DNA of 64,000 nucleotides from Leptospira levettii (GCF_002812085.1 NZ_NPDM01000002.1:124001-188000), one strand, 5' to 3'; shown: positions 55,087 to 64,000, numbered from the stretch's first letter. Notes: generated from the letters alone by a model not told the origin. Numbers and translations are program-made.

Positions 55087-57005
55087 TAAAAAGGGTTTCC
55101 TTTTGGTAAAATGTCATCATCAGAAAGGTCATCAATACTGTCTTCATTTGTTTCATCTAGGTCAGATGTCTCAGTTGCAGTTGTTTCAATTCCTGTAGAT
55201 TGCACTTCTCCGTTCCCAGACTCGGTTTCATTCTCCAAATCACTAGCATCTGGTGAATTATTTTCTTTCGCAGATTCTGACTCCACGCCAAACGATGACT
55301 TCATTTGTTCTGGAGTGAGCTCAACTAAGCCACCAAATAGATCTCCCGTTTCGATACGATCATGTAAGGCAAGTAAGTAACAATAAGCTTCCATGATACA
55401 TTGTTTGACTGGTTTTTTATTGAGTCGTTTTCGCGACTCCATCGAATCCAATGTCAAAATATCATTCATGTTTGCTACAATTTCCTTTTTCCCCTTCATA
55501 TCTTTGATAAGGGTGAGAAGGGAGTCTCTTGACTTTAAACTAAAATCTTTAATGGCCATCCTTACTGTTCTGGATTGTCCGGTTCGTTTTTGTTCGATTC
55601 CCGTTAGCTTTTTAGATGCTTCAATGTAATTTGCACCAGGATTTGCTTTGTGTTTTTCTAATTCTCTTAGTATATCGTGGTAAATTCGAAATTGGTCTAT
55701 GATGGTTCTTGTACTTTCGTAAATGTCCAACATCTTTTGACGGTAATCAACCTTTACCCCGTTTATCGATCCAGGTTTGATATCGATTTTTTTGGTTGTC
55801 ATTACAAAGGAATATTCATCATCAAATTCGTAAAAATAGAAAAGGGCGAGAAGGGCTTTATCCGCATCGGGAATGTTTGCATATTCATTTTTCGGATCAA
55901 ATTTTTTACGCAATTTTGGGATTGAATACATTTGCATCAAACGTAAGCCATAAGCTTGTTCTTTGGATAAAGGAACTTCTTCTTCTTTCTCCTCTTCTTT
56001 GTTTGCGTTTTCTGCTTCTTTATCTTCTTTTGTTTCTACTGGTTTTCCACCTGGAACATTTTCCCCAGACTTTCTTTGACCAGGTTTGTCTTCAGGTGTA
56101 ATTCCGAGAAGATTCTCCATATAACGAGATATCAGCGGGATATTTTTATTTTCTGCTCGAATCACAACTAGATACAAACGATCAAAAAATCCATCAAACA
56201 ATGTGTCTATTTCTTGCAAAACTTTTCGTTTTTTGTTCGCATAAATCAGAGCAGGTTTCCCTTCTAACTTTTGTAATTCGTCGTAAGCTTGCGAAAACGA
56301 TTTTTTTAACGTTTCTTGGTATGGATAAAGAATGTACATTCTTTTAAACAAAGAATAAATTTGGTTTCTGACTCGTTCAATGGCAACTGGAGATTCAGGT
56401 GCAGCCATGATGGGTTCAGTGATGTCTGTCAGTTCGGGGCCATTGTATAATTTTTGGCCCATCGCTAAAAGTTCGACGAGTAATGGGTTTATCCGATCGA
56501 GTGCTTTACTGAGTTGTGGTGAATACTGTTGGTTTGCGAGTAATTCATTTCCACTGTATTGGAGTTCGATCAGAGCCTGTTTTCCACGGATCGAAAAATC
56601 ATGCATGAACTTAGGTGTTAGGTCACTTGACCCAAAGGAAGTGACTCTTGCTAACCAACATTTTAATTTGATCGAAAACCTTGCGGAAAAACTGCTGATT
56701 TCTTTTTCGTACTGTGCTTTGGAATCAAGTTGTGATTTGGAAGAACTCGAATCTTGTTTGGAAGGACTGCCTCCGCCACTGCCACCTCGGTTTCCTTGCC
56801 GACTGTCCTCATTGCCACGAGATACTGTGCTTTGTCGGACCTTTGGCTCTGGACGAGATTTTTTATTGTCATCATCCTTTGCAGGAGTTTTCTCTTTGAT
56901 GACTTCTCCACCAGCGCTCTTAAACTTGTTGAACATATCCTTTCTTTGGGAATCGTCCAGTTTTCCTACGCCAATGGCTCGCTTGGTATTATCGAAATCG
57001 CCCAT
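55086..57005 (-). CDS. Large protein of unknown function with low-complexity ends
   Basis: This protein has 639 residues from ATG 57005, or 658 from ATG 57062, which has GGGGGAA but at an unusually long 12-base spacing. There is no signal peptide or membrane segment. Residues ~50-100 are Ser/Gly/Gln/Lys-rich, about 330-365 are Lys/Glu-rich, and the last ~70 are acidic (Asp/Glu/Ser). Between these lie helical stretches (SFSARFSIKLKCWLARVTSF, VRNQIYSLFKRMYILYPY and others). I do not recognise the family. It is divergent from the MoxR gene (112 bp) and translationally coupled to the nitrilase-like gene. Confidence 0.75.
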   Translation of the reverse strand: MGDFDNTKRAIGVGKLDDSQRKDMFNKFKSAGGEVIKEKTPAKDDDNKKSRPEPKVRQSTVSRGNEDSRQGNRGGSGGGSPSKQDSSSSKSQLDSKAQYEKEISSFSARFSIKLKCWLARVTSFGSSDLTPKFMHDFSIRGKQALIELQYSGNELLANQQYSPQLSKALDRINPLLVELLAMGQKLYNGPELTDITEPIMAAPESPVAIERVRNQIYSLFKRMYILYPYQETLKKSFSQAYDELQKLEGKPALIYANKKRKVLQEIDTLFDGFFDRLYLVVIRAENKNIPLISRYMENLLGITPEDKPGQRKSGENVPGGKPVETKEDKEAENANKEEEKEEEVPLSKEQAYGLRLMQMYSIPKLRKKFDPKNEYANIPDADKALLALFYFYEFDDEYSFVMTTKKIDIKPGSINGVKVDYRQKMLDIYESTRTIIDQFRIYHDILRELEKHKANPGANYIEASKKLTGIEQKRTGQSRTVRMAIKDFSLKSRDSLLTLIKDMKGKKEIVANMNDILTLDSMESRKRLNKKPVKQCIMEAYCYLLALHDRIETGDLFGGLVELTPEQMKSSFGVESESAKENNSPDASDLENETESGNGEVQSTGIETTATETSDLDETNEDSIDDLSDDDILPKGNPF

Positions 57006-57117
57006 ATATTTACTATCGTTCCAATTTCTCAATATGGGAACCCAATTTCTTTCAAAAAGCAATTTTTAGTAGATTCCCCCGTTTTTCGAAAAAGATTGGA
57101 GTCCAAAAGGAAAGACT

Positions 57118-57906
57118 ATGGCAGATTATATCCTATCAGAAGATTTAAAAGAAGCAGTACAAGTGGCAGAGATCACAAAACGTCCGCTCCTTTTGAAAGG
57201 GGAACCTGGAACGGGAAAAACCCTTCTTGCAAGTTTCCTTGCAGAAACCAAAAATCTCCCTTTTTACAGATGGCATATCAAATCAACGAGCTTAGCCAAA
57301 GAAGGGTTGTACTTCTACGATGCGGTCTCCAGGCTCAATGACTCTCGTTTCCCTGAAGAAGAAGCAATGAATCGGGTGCGGGATGTCAAAAACTACATTC
57401 GTCTTGGTGCACTTGGGGAAGCTTTCCTTCATCCAAAAAAGTCAGTGGTTCTCATTGATGAAATTGATAAAGCGGACATTGAGTTCCCAAATGATTTATT
57501 ACTCGAACTTGATAAAATGGAATTTTTTATCCCAGAAACCAAAGAACACATTGTAGCTAAAGAACGCCCGATCGTCATCATCACTTCTAATAATGAAAAG
57601 GAACTACCTGATGCGTTTTTACGTCGTTGTATTTTCCATTACATCGAATTTCCCAAACGTGAATCGATGAAAGAAATCATCAAGGCGCATTATCCTTCCA
57701 TTGAAACTGAATTTATGGAAAAAGCACTCGCCATGTTTTATTCGATACGTAAAATAGAAAGCCTCCGAAAAAAACCATCAACCAGTGAGTTATTGGATTG
57801 GATCCAGGTATTACTAATTTCTGGAGAATCGTTAGAATCGAATAAAATCCCGTTTGCTGGTACATTATTCAAGTCAGAAGATGATTATAGGGTGTACTTA
57901 AACTAA
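57118..57906 (+). CDS. MoxR-family AAA+ ATPase
   Basis: This 262-residue AAA+ protein has Walker A GEPGTGKTLLA, Walker B VVLIDEIDKAD, sensor 1 IITSNNEKELPDAF and an arginine-finger region FLRRCIFHYIEFP. MoxR proteins act as chaperones that activate or assemble partner enzymes, usually with a von Willebrand A partner, which here is the next gene (1-bp gap). The ribosome site AAGGA precedes ATG 57118. The partner substrate is not known; divergent and downstream neighbours are candidates. Confidence 0.92.
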   Translation: MADYILSEDLKEAVQVAEITKRPLLLKGEPGTGKTLLASFLAETKNLPFYRWHIKSTSLAKEGLYFYDAVSRLNDSRFPEEEAMNRVRDVKNYIRLGALGEAFLHPKKSVVLIDEIDKADIEFPNDLLLELDKMEFFIPETKEHIVAKERPIVIITSNNEKELPDAFLRRCIFHYIEFPKRESMKEIIKAHYPSIETEFMEKALAMFYSIRKIESLRKKPSTSELLDWIQVLLISGESLESNKIPFAGTLFKSEDDYRVYLN

Positions 57907-57907
57907 T

Positions 57908-59110
57908 ATGTTCCTCGACTTTTTCTATAACCTGCGAAAAGAAACAGTTCCTTGTTCCACGGGAGAACTCATCGCGTTTTTAGAAAGTATTCGTAAACTC
58001 ACAGATCCCACAGGTTATATTTCCCTCGAGCAGTTGTATAGGGTAGGAAGGCTCAATTTTGCAAAGGATTTAAAACACTACGATTCTTATGATGTAGCAT
58101 TTGGAAAAACATTTGGAAGTTGGAAGGAACAAAGGATTCAGTTTCGTGAAGTTCTTTTGGAATGGTTAGAAGAAAATATTCCAAAAGATCTCTCTGATGA
58201 ACAAAAACAAAAAGCACCTAACCTTAGTATGGAAGAAGTCATTGAAGAATTAAAAAAACGACTCGCCGAACAAAAAGAGAGGCATGACGGCGGAAGTAAG
58301 TGGGTTGGAACTTCTGGCACAAGTCCTTTTGGAAATTCTGGTTTTAACCCCAATGGATTATCAATTGGTGGGAATACTGAGGGAGAAGGAAACAGGTCAG
58401 GTGTTAGCCTTTGGAATGAGAGAAAGTACAAAGCGTACCGGGAAGATGAGGTTTTAGACACTCGTTCCATCCAGTTAGCTTTGAAAGAACTCCGGTTTTT
58501 GAAAAAGGAAGGAAAACGAGAACTCCATGTTGACAAAACCATTGACAAAACCTGTGAAAATGGCGGAGAAATTGAACTTGTAGAAGAACGAGAGAGAAAA
58601 AATTCCCTAAGGCTTGTCCTCATCATGGACATTGGTGGGAGTATGACCCCACATTCAGACAGGGTCAGTAAATTATTCAGTGCCAGCAGAGGTGTGTACC
58701 ATTTCAAAGAAGTACATAATTATTTTTTCCATAATATCTTTCATGAATACCTATATGCAAATCATGAATTCCAATCTCGGATTTCCTTAAAACATTTTGA
58801 AGAAAAGTATAGGAAGAATACAAAACTTATTTTTGTAGGGGATGCTTACATGGCTCCTTACGAACTTATGGGAACACCTTACAATGTATATGCGTATCAT
58901 TCCCATTCGAAAGAAGAAAAAGAAAAAAAAGCGAAGAGTGGGTTGGAATGTTTGAAGGAATTGGTTGGTTATTTCCCTGATTCTGTTTGGTTAAATCCAG
59001 AACCAAAACGATTTTGGGGAGCACCTACCATTGAGGCCATCGAAGATGTTGTGCCAATGTTTCCACTGACGATAGAAGGACTCAGAAAAGCTGTCAAACA
59101 TTTGGTTTGA
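57908..59110 (+). CDS. CoxE-like von Willebrand factor A domain protein
   Basis: This 400-residue partner of the MoxR ATPase is one base downstream of it. The N-terminal half is helical and charged, with a Gly/Asn/Ser-rich stretch near residues 128-165 (GTSGTSPFGNSGFNPNG). The C-terminal VWA domain has the metal-binding MIDAS site DIGGSM (LVLIMDIGGSMTPHSDRV), with a later threonine or aspartate in FVGDAYM. MoxR/VWA pairs remodel or load metal into protein complexes. The client is unidentified. Confidence 0.88.
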   Translation: MFLDFFYNLRKETVPCSTGELIAFLESIRKLTDPTGYISLEQLYRVGRLNFAKDLKHYDSYDVAFGKTFGSWKEQRIQFREVLLEWLEENIPKDLSDEQKQKAPNLSMEEVIEELKKRLAEQKERHDGGSKWVGTSGTSPFGNSGFNPNGLSIGGNTEGEGNRSGVSLWNERKYKAYREDEVLDTRSIQLALKELRFLKKEGKRELHVDKTIDKTCENGGEIELVEERERKNSLRLVLIMDIGGSMTPHSDRVSKLFSASRGVYHFKEVHNYFFHNIFHEYLYANHEFQSRISLKHFEEKYRKNTKLIFVGDAYMAPYELMGTPYNVYAYHSHSKEEKEKKAKSGLECLKELVGYFPDSVWLNPEPKRFWGAPTIEAIEDVVPMFPLTIEGLRKAVKHLV

Positions 59111-59171
59111 AGAAAAGATTCCTTCAGATTTGATTCATTTTCCCCTTTGTATTTGTCGTTAATTAGAGTAA

Positions 59172-60518
59172 ATGTCCATTCAAATCTCCATTCCCAGTCT
59201 GGTCATTTGTCTCATTAACCTTTGTACTCTCGCGTTTTATTATTCGTTCTATCGCTTCCATTTTTATCGTTTTACAGAAGGTTTTTTACAATACACAGCC
59301 CTTGCATTTTCCTTATTTAGCGCAGGGATTGCCATTGGGTTACAAGCAATGTTTTTGCAATTGGTACCAAGTGGAGGACCAATTTGGAATTCTTTTTTTC
59401 TATCTTCCTTTGTGGAAGAGTTTGCGAAGTTACTTGGCATTTACCTCTTTTTTAGCAAAAACCAAGATGAGTTCACTGTGACCGATGGAATTTTTTATGG
59501 ATTGGTTTTGGGAGGAGGATTTGGGTTAGTTGAAAACATTCTTTATTTTATTAACACTGGACTTTGGTCCCAAGTCTTACGATCCATCACGGCACTTCCC
59601 ATTCACATGATGAATGGAGGTCTCGTGGGAGCCTTTACGATGATGTTTCTCTTCCATAAAAATCCCGTTTTTAAATGGGGGAATTTACTCAGTGGATTTT
59701 TAGTCTGTGTTTTTTTCCACGGGTTGTACAATCTTTCTCTTTTCCAAGAAATTGACCTCCTTCTCATTTTACCCATTTGTATTTTGGCATTGTTTTTTTT
59801 ACTTGAGGTCACGATTGCAAAATCAAGGATCCTTGTTCCAGGTCATATTTTAAAATTGATGGATATGAGTATGGAAGAGTATGAAATTTTGAGCAGGCAC
59901 AATCGTCATGAAGGATGGATACAAAATGTCCAAAAACATATTTCCACTTCAGGCATTCGTTTATTCCAATACCCAAATCTCCGCCATACCATACTGACGA
60001 TTTTCTTTTTAGTACCAGGGATTTTTTCGATTTATTTGTTATACGATTCACCTGAATGGATCGGTAGAAAATTTCCAGATTTAGCCCTCCAAGATTATTT
60101 TGCTTTATTTGTGATGTACCCAATTGTCCTTGCTTTGATGTTTTTCTTTGCAGGAATTTTAAATCCCTATTTTTTTAGGGATCGAATGTTAGCTGTACCA
60201 TTGTTTAGTTCCGTTGACATGCATGTTGGAAACAAAGAAGAAAATTCGGCAATTTTTCATATCAAAGCCAATCTCTTTTATCTACCAACCTCACAAAATT
60301 ATGAAAAGGAAACGAAAGCCAGTTTTGATTTATGGTTAGGACTCAATTGTTTTTCGGGATTAAAAGGAAAAGTCCTTTGGAGTCGCGAAAATGAAGAAGG
60401 GAATTGTGGAGTGATGTGCCAACTTGATTCGATTCCATATGCTTTTTTATTGAAGTGGAACTACTTTCGCTTTAAACAGAATTTAAAAAATCTATTCCTT
60501 AGAAAAGTCCAAGTATAA
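59172..60518 (+). CDS. PrsW-family intramembrane protease with extra C-terminal region
   Basis: This 448-residue multi-spanning membrane protein carries the PrsW/glutamic intramembrane protease motifs. They are Glu82-Glu83 (FVEEFAKLLG), Glu121 (GGGFGLVENILY), His145 (PIHMMNGGLVG) and His183 (FFHGLYN). PrsW cleaves an anti-sigma factor in Bacillus. About 200 residues follow the protease domain, including two or three more hydrophobic helices and a soluble beta-rich tail from ~340. This is longer than simple PrsW. It lies 61 bp after the VWA gene and may belong to its operon. The substrate is unknown. Confidence 0.85.
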   Translation: MSIQISIPSLVICLINLCTLAFYYSFYRFHFYRFTEGFLQYTALAFSLFSAGIAIGLQAMFLQLVPSGGPIWNSFFLSSFVEEFAKLLGIYLFFSKNQDEFTVTDGIFYGLVLGGGFGLVENILYFINTGLWSQVLRSITALPIHMMNGGLVGAFTMMFLFHKNPVFKWGNLLSGFLVCVFFHGLYNLSLFQEIDLLLILPICILALFFLLEVTIAKSRILVPGHILKLMDMSMEEYEILSRHNRHEGWIQNVQKHISTSGIRLFQYPNLRHTILTIFFLVPGIFSIYLLYDSPEWIGRKFPDLALQDYFALFVMYPIVLALMFFFAGILNPYFFRDRMLAVPLFSSVDMHVGNKEENSAIFHIKANLFYLPTSQNYEKETKASFDLWLGLNCFSGLKGKVLWSRENEEGNCGVMCQLDSIPYAFLLKWNYFRFKQNLKNLFLRKVQV

Positions 60519-60530
60519 CTGCGTTAACAT

Positions 60531-61583
60531 TCAAAATTTAGATTCAAAACTAAAACCATATTGTAAAAACTCATTTGGTTTTTGTGAATACACATTCAAT
60601 TGGTTAAACAATGTGTTTGGTTTGTAGTCTAACATCGGTTTTAAATAGACAGCTTGTGAATTTTCTTTATTTGATTCTCTTTGTCCTAAATAAAAACTAT
60701 CTATAAAACTATATGTCAAAATAGAAGCAAAAACAACTCCATAAATGGTAAACCTTTGCCTGTGGAAATCATAACGATCATTACCGATGGTATTCGCAAA
60801 TAAGAATACACGTCCATCTCCCGTTGGGATGTATTCAATGTCTTGGTTAATTGCTTTAACGGACATATTGTACTCATATGCCATACCGATACCTGAAAGA
60901 AATGCAGACCCAAACAATATTGCCGCTTTGCCATATTTTTTTTCAGAAATGGAAGCATAGCCTGGAATCACTTTTGGTGTTTCTTCTTTAATCACTTTAG
61001 CAATGACTGATTTATTTTGGTAATCAAAAGATTCAAAATCGAGTGCATCAGCTGATTCTATTTTTTTATCTTCTGTTTCAAAGTTCATCTTCCCTCGGTC
61101 GAGGGATTTGTATGTTCCGAAGATTTCTTTGTTGCTAAAAACCCATTTTCCTTTTGCACCAAATTGGATGTATCGATCCACTGGGAGACCAGATTCTTTT
61201 TTGATCTTAAGTGTTGTGATTTTTCGAATTGGGATTGTTTCCAATTCCAAGGGACTACTTTTTTTGGAAAAACTAGCACTTGTTTTTGTGAGCCTTGTGA
61301 GGATTAGATCACAGTCTTCCACCCCAAATGTTTTGTAATCAGCACAAGCGGGCAGGCCATCGTAACCTACATCAATTCCTAACACGTCTTCATTGGGGAA
61401 TTTATACCGTTTGACTTGGTCCACCCATTCCACATGAGTGGGGGTAACATTCTGGACTTTACCATTCAGTACTTCCCCCGATTTTAAGCGGATTTTGTCA
61501 GCAAATAGATCGAACCCAAATAGGACCAACCCAAGGAAAAAAAGGGTAGGTCCAATCTTACGAATCTTTGCTATGTGGAACAT
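60531..61583 (-). CDS. Exported/membrane protein of unknown function
   Basis: This protein has 350 residues from ATG 61583; TTG 61592 would add three. A signal-like segment (PTLFFLGLVLFGFDLFA) is followed by a beta-rich region (KIRLKSGEVLNGKVQNVTPTHVEWV). That opening resembles small SH3-like repeats that recur as IRKITTLKIKKESG and KWVFSNKEIFGTYKS. Two hydrophobic helices occur near residues 225-245 and 285-305. I could not identify a family. It is convergent with the PrsW gene (12-bp gap) and divergent from the HAMP phosphatase. Confidence 0.65.
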   Translation of the reverse strand: MFHIAKIRKIGPTLFFLGLVLFGFDLFADKIRLKSGEVLNGKVQNVTPTHVEWVDQVKRYKFPNEDVLGIDVGYDGLPACADYKTFGVEDCDLILTRLTKTSASFSKKSSPLELETIPIRKITTLKIKKESGLPVDRYIQFGAKGKWVFSNKEIFGTYKSLDRGKMNFETEDKKIESADALDFESFDYQNKSVIAKVIKEETPKVIPGYASISEKKYGKAAILFGSAFLSGIGMAYEYNMSVKAINQDIEYIPTGDGRVFLFANTIGNDRYDFHRQRFTIYGVVFASILTYSFIDSFYLGQRESNKENSQAVYLKPMLDYKPNTLFNQLNVYSQKPNEFLQYGFSFESKF

Positions 61584-61655
61584 TAAAACCAATGGAAATT
61601 CTCAATTTTGTGATAGATTTCTATCACTTGATTATCGACAATACTAGTAATTGCC

Positions 61656-63173
61656 GTGAACAAAAGCAAAATCAAAACGACGAATTCCTTACGCTTTAAG
61701 ATTGGACTCTTTTATTCTCTCTTAGCCTTCCTTAATATCATCTTTTTTACGGTGATGATCTTCGAAAACCAGTCAGATTTACTCCTAAAAAACTTCCAGT
61801 TCCAATCCGAGAATTTGGCTAATACCATCCTTACCGACATCCAAACCATCGGACTTTCGAGTGAAAGGGATGAAAGTTTTGAAGTTTTCCGAAAAACTCT
61901 CAAACTGTATGAAATTAACAAATTTTCGATCTTTGATGCCGAAGGAAAAATCCTACAAGCAGAACCTGAATCAAACACTTCAAATGTAACCATCCCTGAT
62001 TCCGTACTCAAAAAAACGAAGGAAGTTTCCGCTGATAAAGAAGGAAACTTATTCAAAGCCAGATACAGCTTGGATTTAAATGAATCCGATTTTACTGTCG
62101 ATTTTCTTTTACCAATTCGCCTCTCTGAAGGAAAGGAAGTATTTTTATACACACATTTTAATATTTCAAGTATCCAAGACAGATTGAAACAACTCTACAT
62201 CCAAGTAGGTTATGCTGTCATTTGGGGAGTTGTCTTTCATATCATTTTTGCAATTCTTGTGTATCGAGCGATTTTCAAACGTGTAGGTGATTTGGAAATT
62301 GCATCTAAGGATATGGCAACTGGTAATTTAGAATCAAGGGTCAATTGGAAATTTAAGAGTGATGACGAACTAGATAGTTTAGGTAAGTCATTTAACCAAA
62401 TGGCTGAAGAGATTCAAAATAAGGTAACAACCATTACTCGCTTAAACCAAGAGATTAACCAAGAACTCCAAATCGGAAAAGAAGTTCAGGAACTCTTTTT
62501 ACCGTCAGTTAAAAAATTCAAAAAATTCAATATCGGAAAATTATACCGACCTATGCGAGAGGTTTCGGGGGATTTGTACCAATACTTTCAAATTCCTGAA
62601 AAAAACTTTTATGGATTTTTTTTGGCGGATGCATCGGGACATGGAGTTTCCGCTGCTTTAGTAACGGTTGTTATGGCAATGTCAATCCAATCGATCATGA
62701 AGGAAAATCCAGCGCCAATCCACGCAATAAACTCGTTAGGTGAAGTGATTGCAAATCGACTCCAAGCTTCCTTTTTTGCTACAGGTGTATTTGTGGTTTT
62801 TGATGAACCAGGTGTTGTTAAATTTGTAAATGCAGGCCATAATGCACCATTTATCATACGTCCTTCCACAAAAGAAGTTCGATTTATCGACAGTTCTGGT
62901 CCACCGCTCGGAATGGGAGATGACATTCAGTATTCCCTTGAATCCTTTCCAGTTGAACCAGGTGATAAAATCATTCTGTATACGGATGGGGTTGTGGAAA
63001 CACCAATCAAAGAAGGTGGTTTGTTTGGTTTAGATCGTTTTACGGAAGTAGTATTAGAAAATATTCATTTGTCCAACGCTGAAATTGTAGAGAAGGCGAT
63101 GGCACTCCTTGATGAAAAACATGAAGAGTATAAGGATGATGTTACGATGTTAGTCCTTGATGTACCAGAATGA
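61656..63173 (+). CDS. Membrane-bound HAMP-PP2C (SpoIIE/RsbU-type) phosphatase
   Basis: This 505-residue inner-membrane sensor phosphatase starts at GTG 61656. There is a transmembrane helix near residues 15-35, an extracytoplasmic sensor (~36-180), and a second helix (VIWGVVFHIIFAILVYRAIF). A HAMP domain (GDLEIASKDMATGNLESRV) and a PP2C domain follow. The PP2C domain has MREVSGDLYQYF, FFLADASGHGVSAALV, FVNAGHNAPFI and IILYTDGVVETP, with the metal aspartates intact. It should dephosphorylate a STAS-type antagonist in partner switching. The gene overlaps the TPR gene by 4 bp (ATGA), so they probably act together. Confidence 0.9.
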   Translation: MNKSKIKTTNSLRFKIGLFYSLLAFLNIIFFTVMIFENQSDLLLKNFQFQSENLANTILTDIQTIGLSSERDESFEVFRKTLKLYEINKFSIFDAEGKILQAEPESNTSNVTIPDSVLKKTKEVSADKEGNLFKARYSLDLNESDFTVDFLLPIRLSEGKEVFLYTHFNISSIQDRLKQLYIQVGYAVIWGVVFHIIFAILVYRAIFKRVGDLEIASKDMATGNLESRVNWKFKSDDELDSLGKSFNQMAEEIQNKVTTITRLNQEINQELQIGKEVQELFLPSVKKFKKFNIGKLYRPMREVSGDLYQYFQIPEKNFYGFFLADASGHGVSAALVTVVMAMSIQSIMKENPAPIHAINSLGEVIANRLQASFFATGVFVVFDEPGVVKFVNAGHNAPFIIRPSTKEVRFIDSSGPPLGMGDDIQYSLESFPVEPGDKIILYTDGVVETPIKEGGLFGLDRFTEVVLENIHLSNAEIVEKAMALLDEKHEEYKDDVTMLVLDVPE

Positions 63174-64000
63174 AAAAGTTTTTCTTTTTCTCTATGTTTG
63201 GATTTTTATTCTTATTCTTCGCAATGGCATCAGAAGCCATTGTGAGTGTTAAATTACAAGAATTAAGATTTGGAATCTTAAGAGACCAATTGATGAATTA
63301 CGAACTTTCATCGCAGACTTTGCGTGAACGTTTAAAACAAATGTTCTTATCAAAAGATGATTATATGACTGAAGTGAAAGTGAATATCCTTGAATCTGGG
63401 ATCATGAACTCAGAAACAGAAGGATTAGATCTTAAAATGAACTGGAAAGATAAATTTGGTTTGTATGTCATCAATTCTGTTCGATTTCTCAATTTAAAGT
63501 CTCCTCTAGAACTAGAAGAACAACAAAAAACAATCATCCGATTACAATTTGCTTTTTATATGGAGAGAACGAGGAAATATCCGATTGCTTCCAAAAAATA
63601 CCAGGAACTTGAAGAATCAATAACTGCTACTTTATCAGATGAGATGGCTTTCACATTATTACACCACGGATATTGTTTGGTGATGATGGGAGACCGCGAT
63701 AAAGCGTATGTAAAACTCAATAAAGCTATCGATTTGTTCCCGGGATCTCATTATGCAGAAAATGCATCTCTTCTCATCAGTTTTCTAGAGGATGGACAAA
63801 AGAAAAAAGAAGAACTTAAATCCAAAAAGAAATCACCTGAAGAATTGGCATATTCACTTTTCCAGAGTGGCGATTATGAAGAAACACTCAAAACCTTAGA
63901 AAGTTTACCTACACTAACCAATGACCAGTCATATATAAAAGCTCGTTCCATGGAAGAACTGGGAAAAACTTCCAATGCAGTAAAAGAATATATCCAGTTG
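63170..64000 (+). CDS. TPR-repeat protein (3' end outside the window)
   Basis: The first 277 codons are present. A signal peptide or anchor (FFFFSMFGFLFLFFAMASEA) is followed by a long helical N-terminal part. TPR-like helical pairs are seen (EMAFTLLHHGYCLVMMGDRDKAYVKLNKAIDLFPG, then PEELAYSLFQSGDYEETLKTLESLP). It would sit at the periplasmic face. Overlap with the phosphatase stop (ATGA) indicates coupled expression. A scaffold or signal-input role for the phosphatase is an inference. Confidence 0.8.
   Translation, partial: MKKFFFFSMFGFLFLFFAMASEAIVSVKLQELRFGILRDQLMNYELSSQTLRERLKQMFLSKDDYMTEVKVNILESGIMNSETEGLDLKMNWKDKFGLYVINSVRFLNLKSPLELEEQQKTIIRLQFAFYMERTRKYPIASKKYQELEESITATLSDEMAFTLLHHGYCLVMMGDRDKAYVKLNKAIDLFPGSHYAENASLLISFLEDGQKKKEELKSKKKSPEELAYSLFQSGDYEETLKTLESLPTLTNDQSYIKARSMEELGKTSNAVKEYIQL

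Noticed and set aside
57021..57050. Nine-base direct repeat CCAATTTCT twice, 21 bp apart, upstream of the MoxR gene.
   Set aside because: On the minus strand it encodes the repeated RNW of the longer form of the unrecognised gene, so it can be explained as coding sequence.
57082..57093. Perfect palindrome TTTTTCGAAAAA 24 bp before the MoxR start.
   Set aside because: Twelve-base palindromes of this composition are expected several times by chance in AT-rich DNA, and there is no adjacent regulator.

Overview
The window is chromosomal DNA of a spirochaete, most probably Leptospira, and perhaps a saprophytic species. The genus call is inference from remembered gene content. It rests on AT-rich, densely packed genes, a futalosine-type menaquinone gene set (mqnC, mqnA), a meso-DAP type murE, a heptosyltransferase, a gapped division/wall cluster, and several SpoIIE/RsbU-type phosphatases with TPR partners. 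No rRNA, tRNA, CRISPR array, insertion sequence or prophage was seen. No gene-free stretch exceeds about 200 bp.

Layout. 1-5.4 kb: a truncated membrane Fe-S oxidoreductase (EtfD/FadF type) divergent from mqnC, then a membrane GGDEF protein and a GerMN-domain protein. 5.4-9.3 kb: a HAD phosphatase divergent from an overlapping three-gene cassette (lysine-2,3-aminomutase-like radical SAM enzyme, ATP-grasp ligase, heme-oxygenase-like diiron protein). This cassette is my best candidate for an undescribed pathway. 9-12 kb: a leftward operon of bacterioferritin, a THUMP rRNA methyltransferase that seems to start at AUA, a vertebrate-type N-acetylglutamate synthase and a DCC protein. 12-16 kb: a thiolase-like protein lacking its cysteine, a glycosyltransferase, an aminopeptidase P and a MarR regulator. 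16-20 kb: a TolC, M20 amidohydrolase and crotonase operon with a palindrome beside the MarR gene. 20-28.9 kb: a YyaL-type protein, then the leftward block rplU-prp-rpmA, obg-proB-proA-nadD-yqeK-lytR_C-rsfS.

29-40 kb: typA, an AsmA-like protein, an outer-membrane barrel, a GAF-PP2C-TPR phosphatase, an ammonium transporter, a lipoprotein, mqnA, cheR and a HIT protein. 40-51 kb: the wall cluster rsmH-ftsL-murE-mraY-ftsW-murG-murC (no ftsI, murF or murD in place), then purK, purE and murF on the other strand. 51-55 kb: a Gfo/Idh/MocA oxidoreductase, an AarF kinase, lspA and a nitrilase-like protein without its cysteine. 55-60.5 kb: a large unrecognised low-complexity protein divergent from a MoxR ATPase, a CoxE-type VWA protein and a PrsW protease with an extra C-terminal region. 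60.5-64 kb: an unrecognised membrane protein divergent from a HAMP-PP2C phosphatase, which overlaps a TPR protein cut by the window end.

How the genes fit together. mqnC and mqnA act in menaquinone synthesis, and the EtfD-like protein plausibly feeds that pool. The 40-51 kb genes make lipid II precursors. The 22-29 kb block joins ribosome assembly with proline and NAD synthesis. Sites and starts were judged by eye, with family knowledge from memory.
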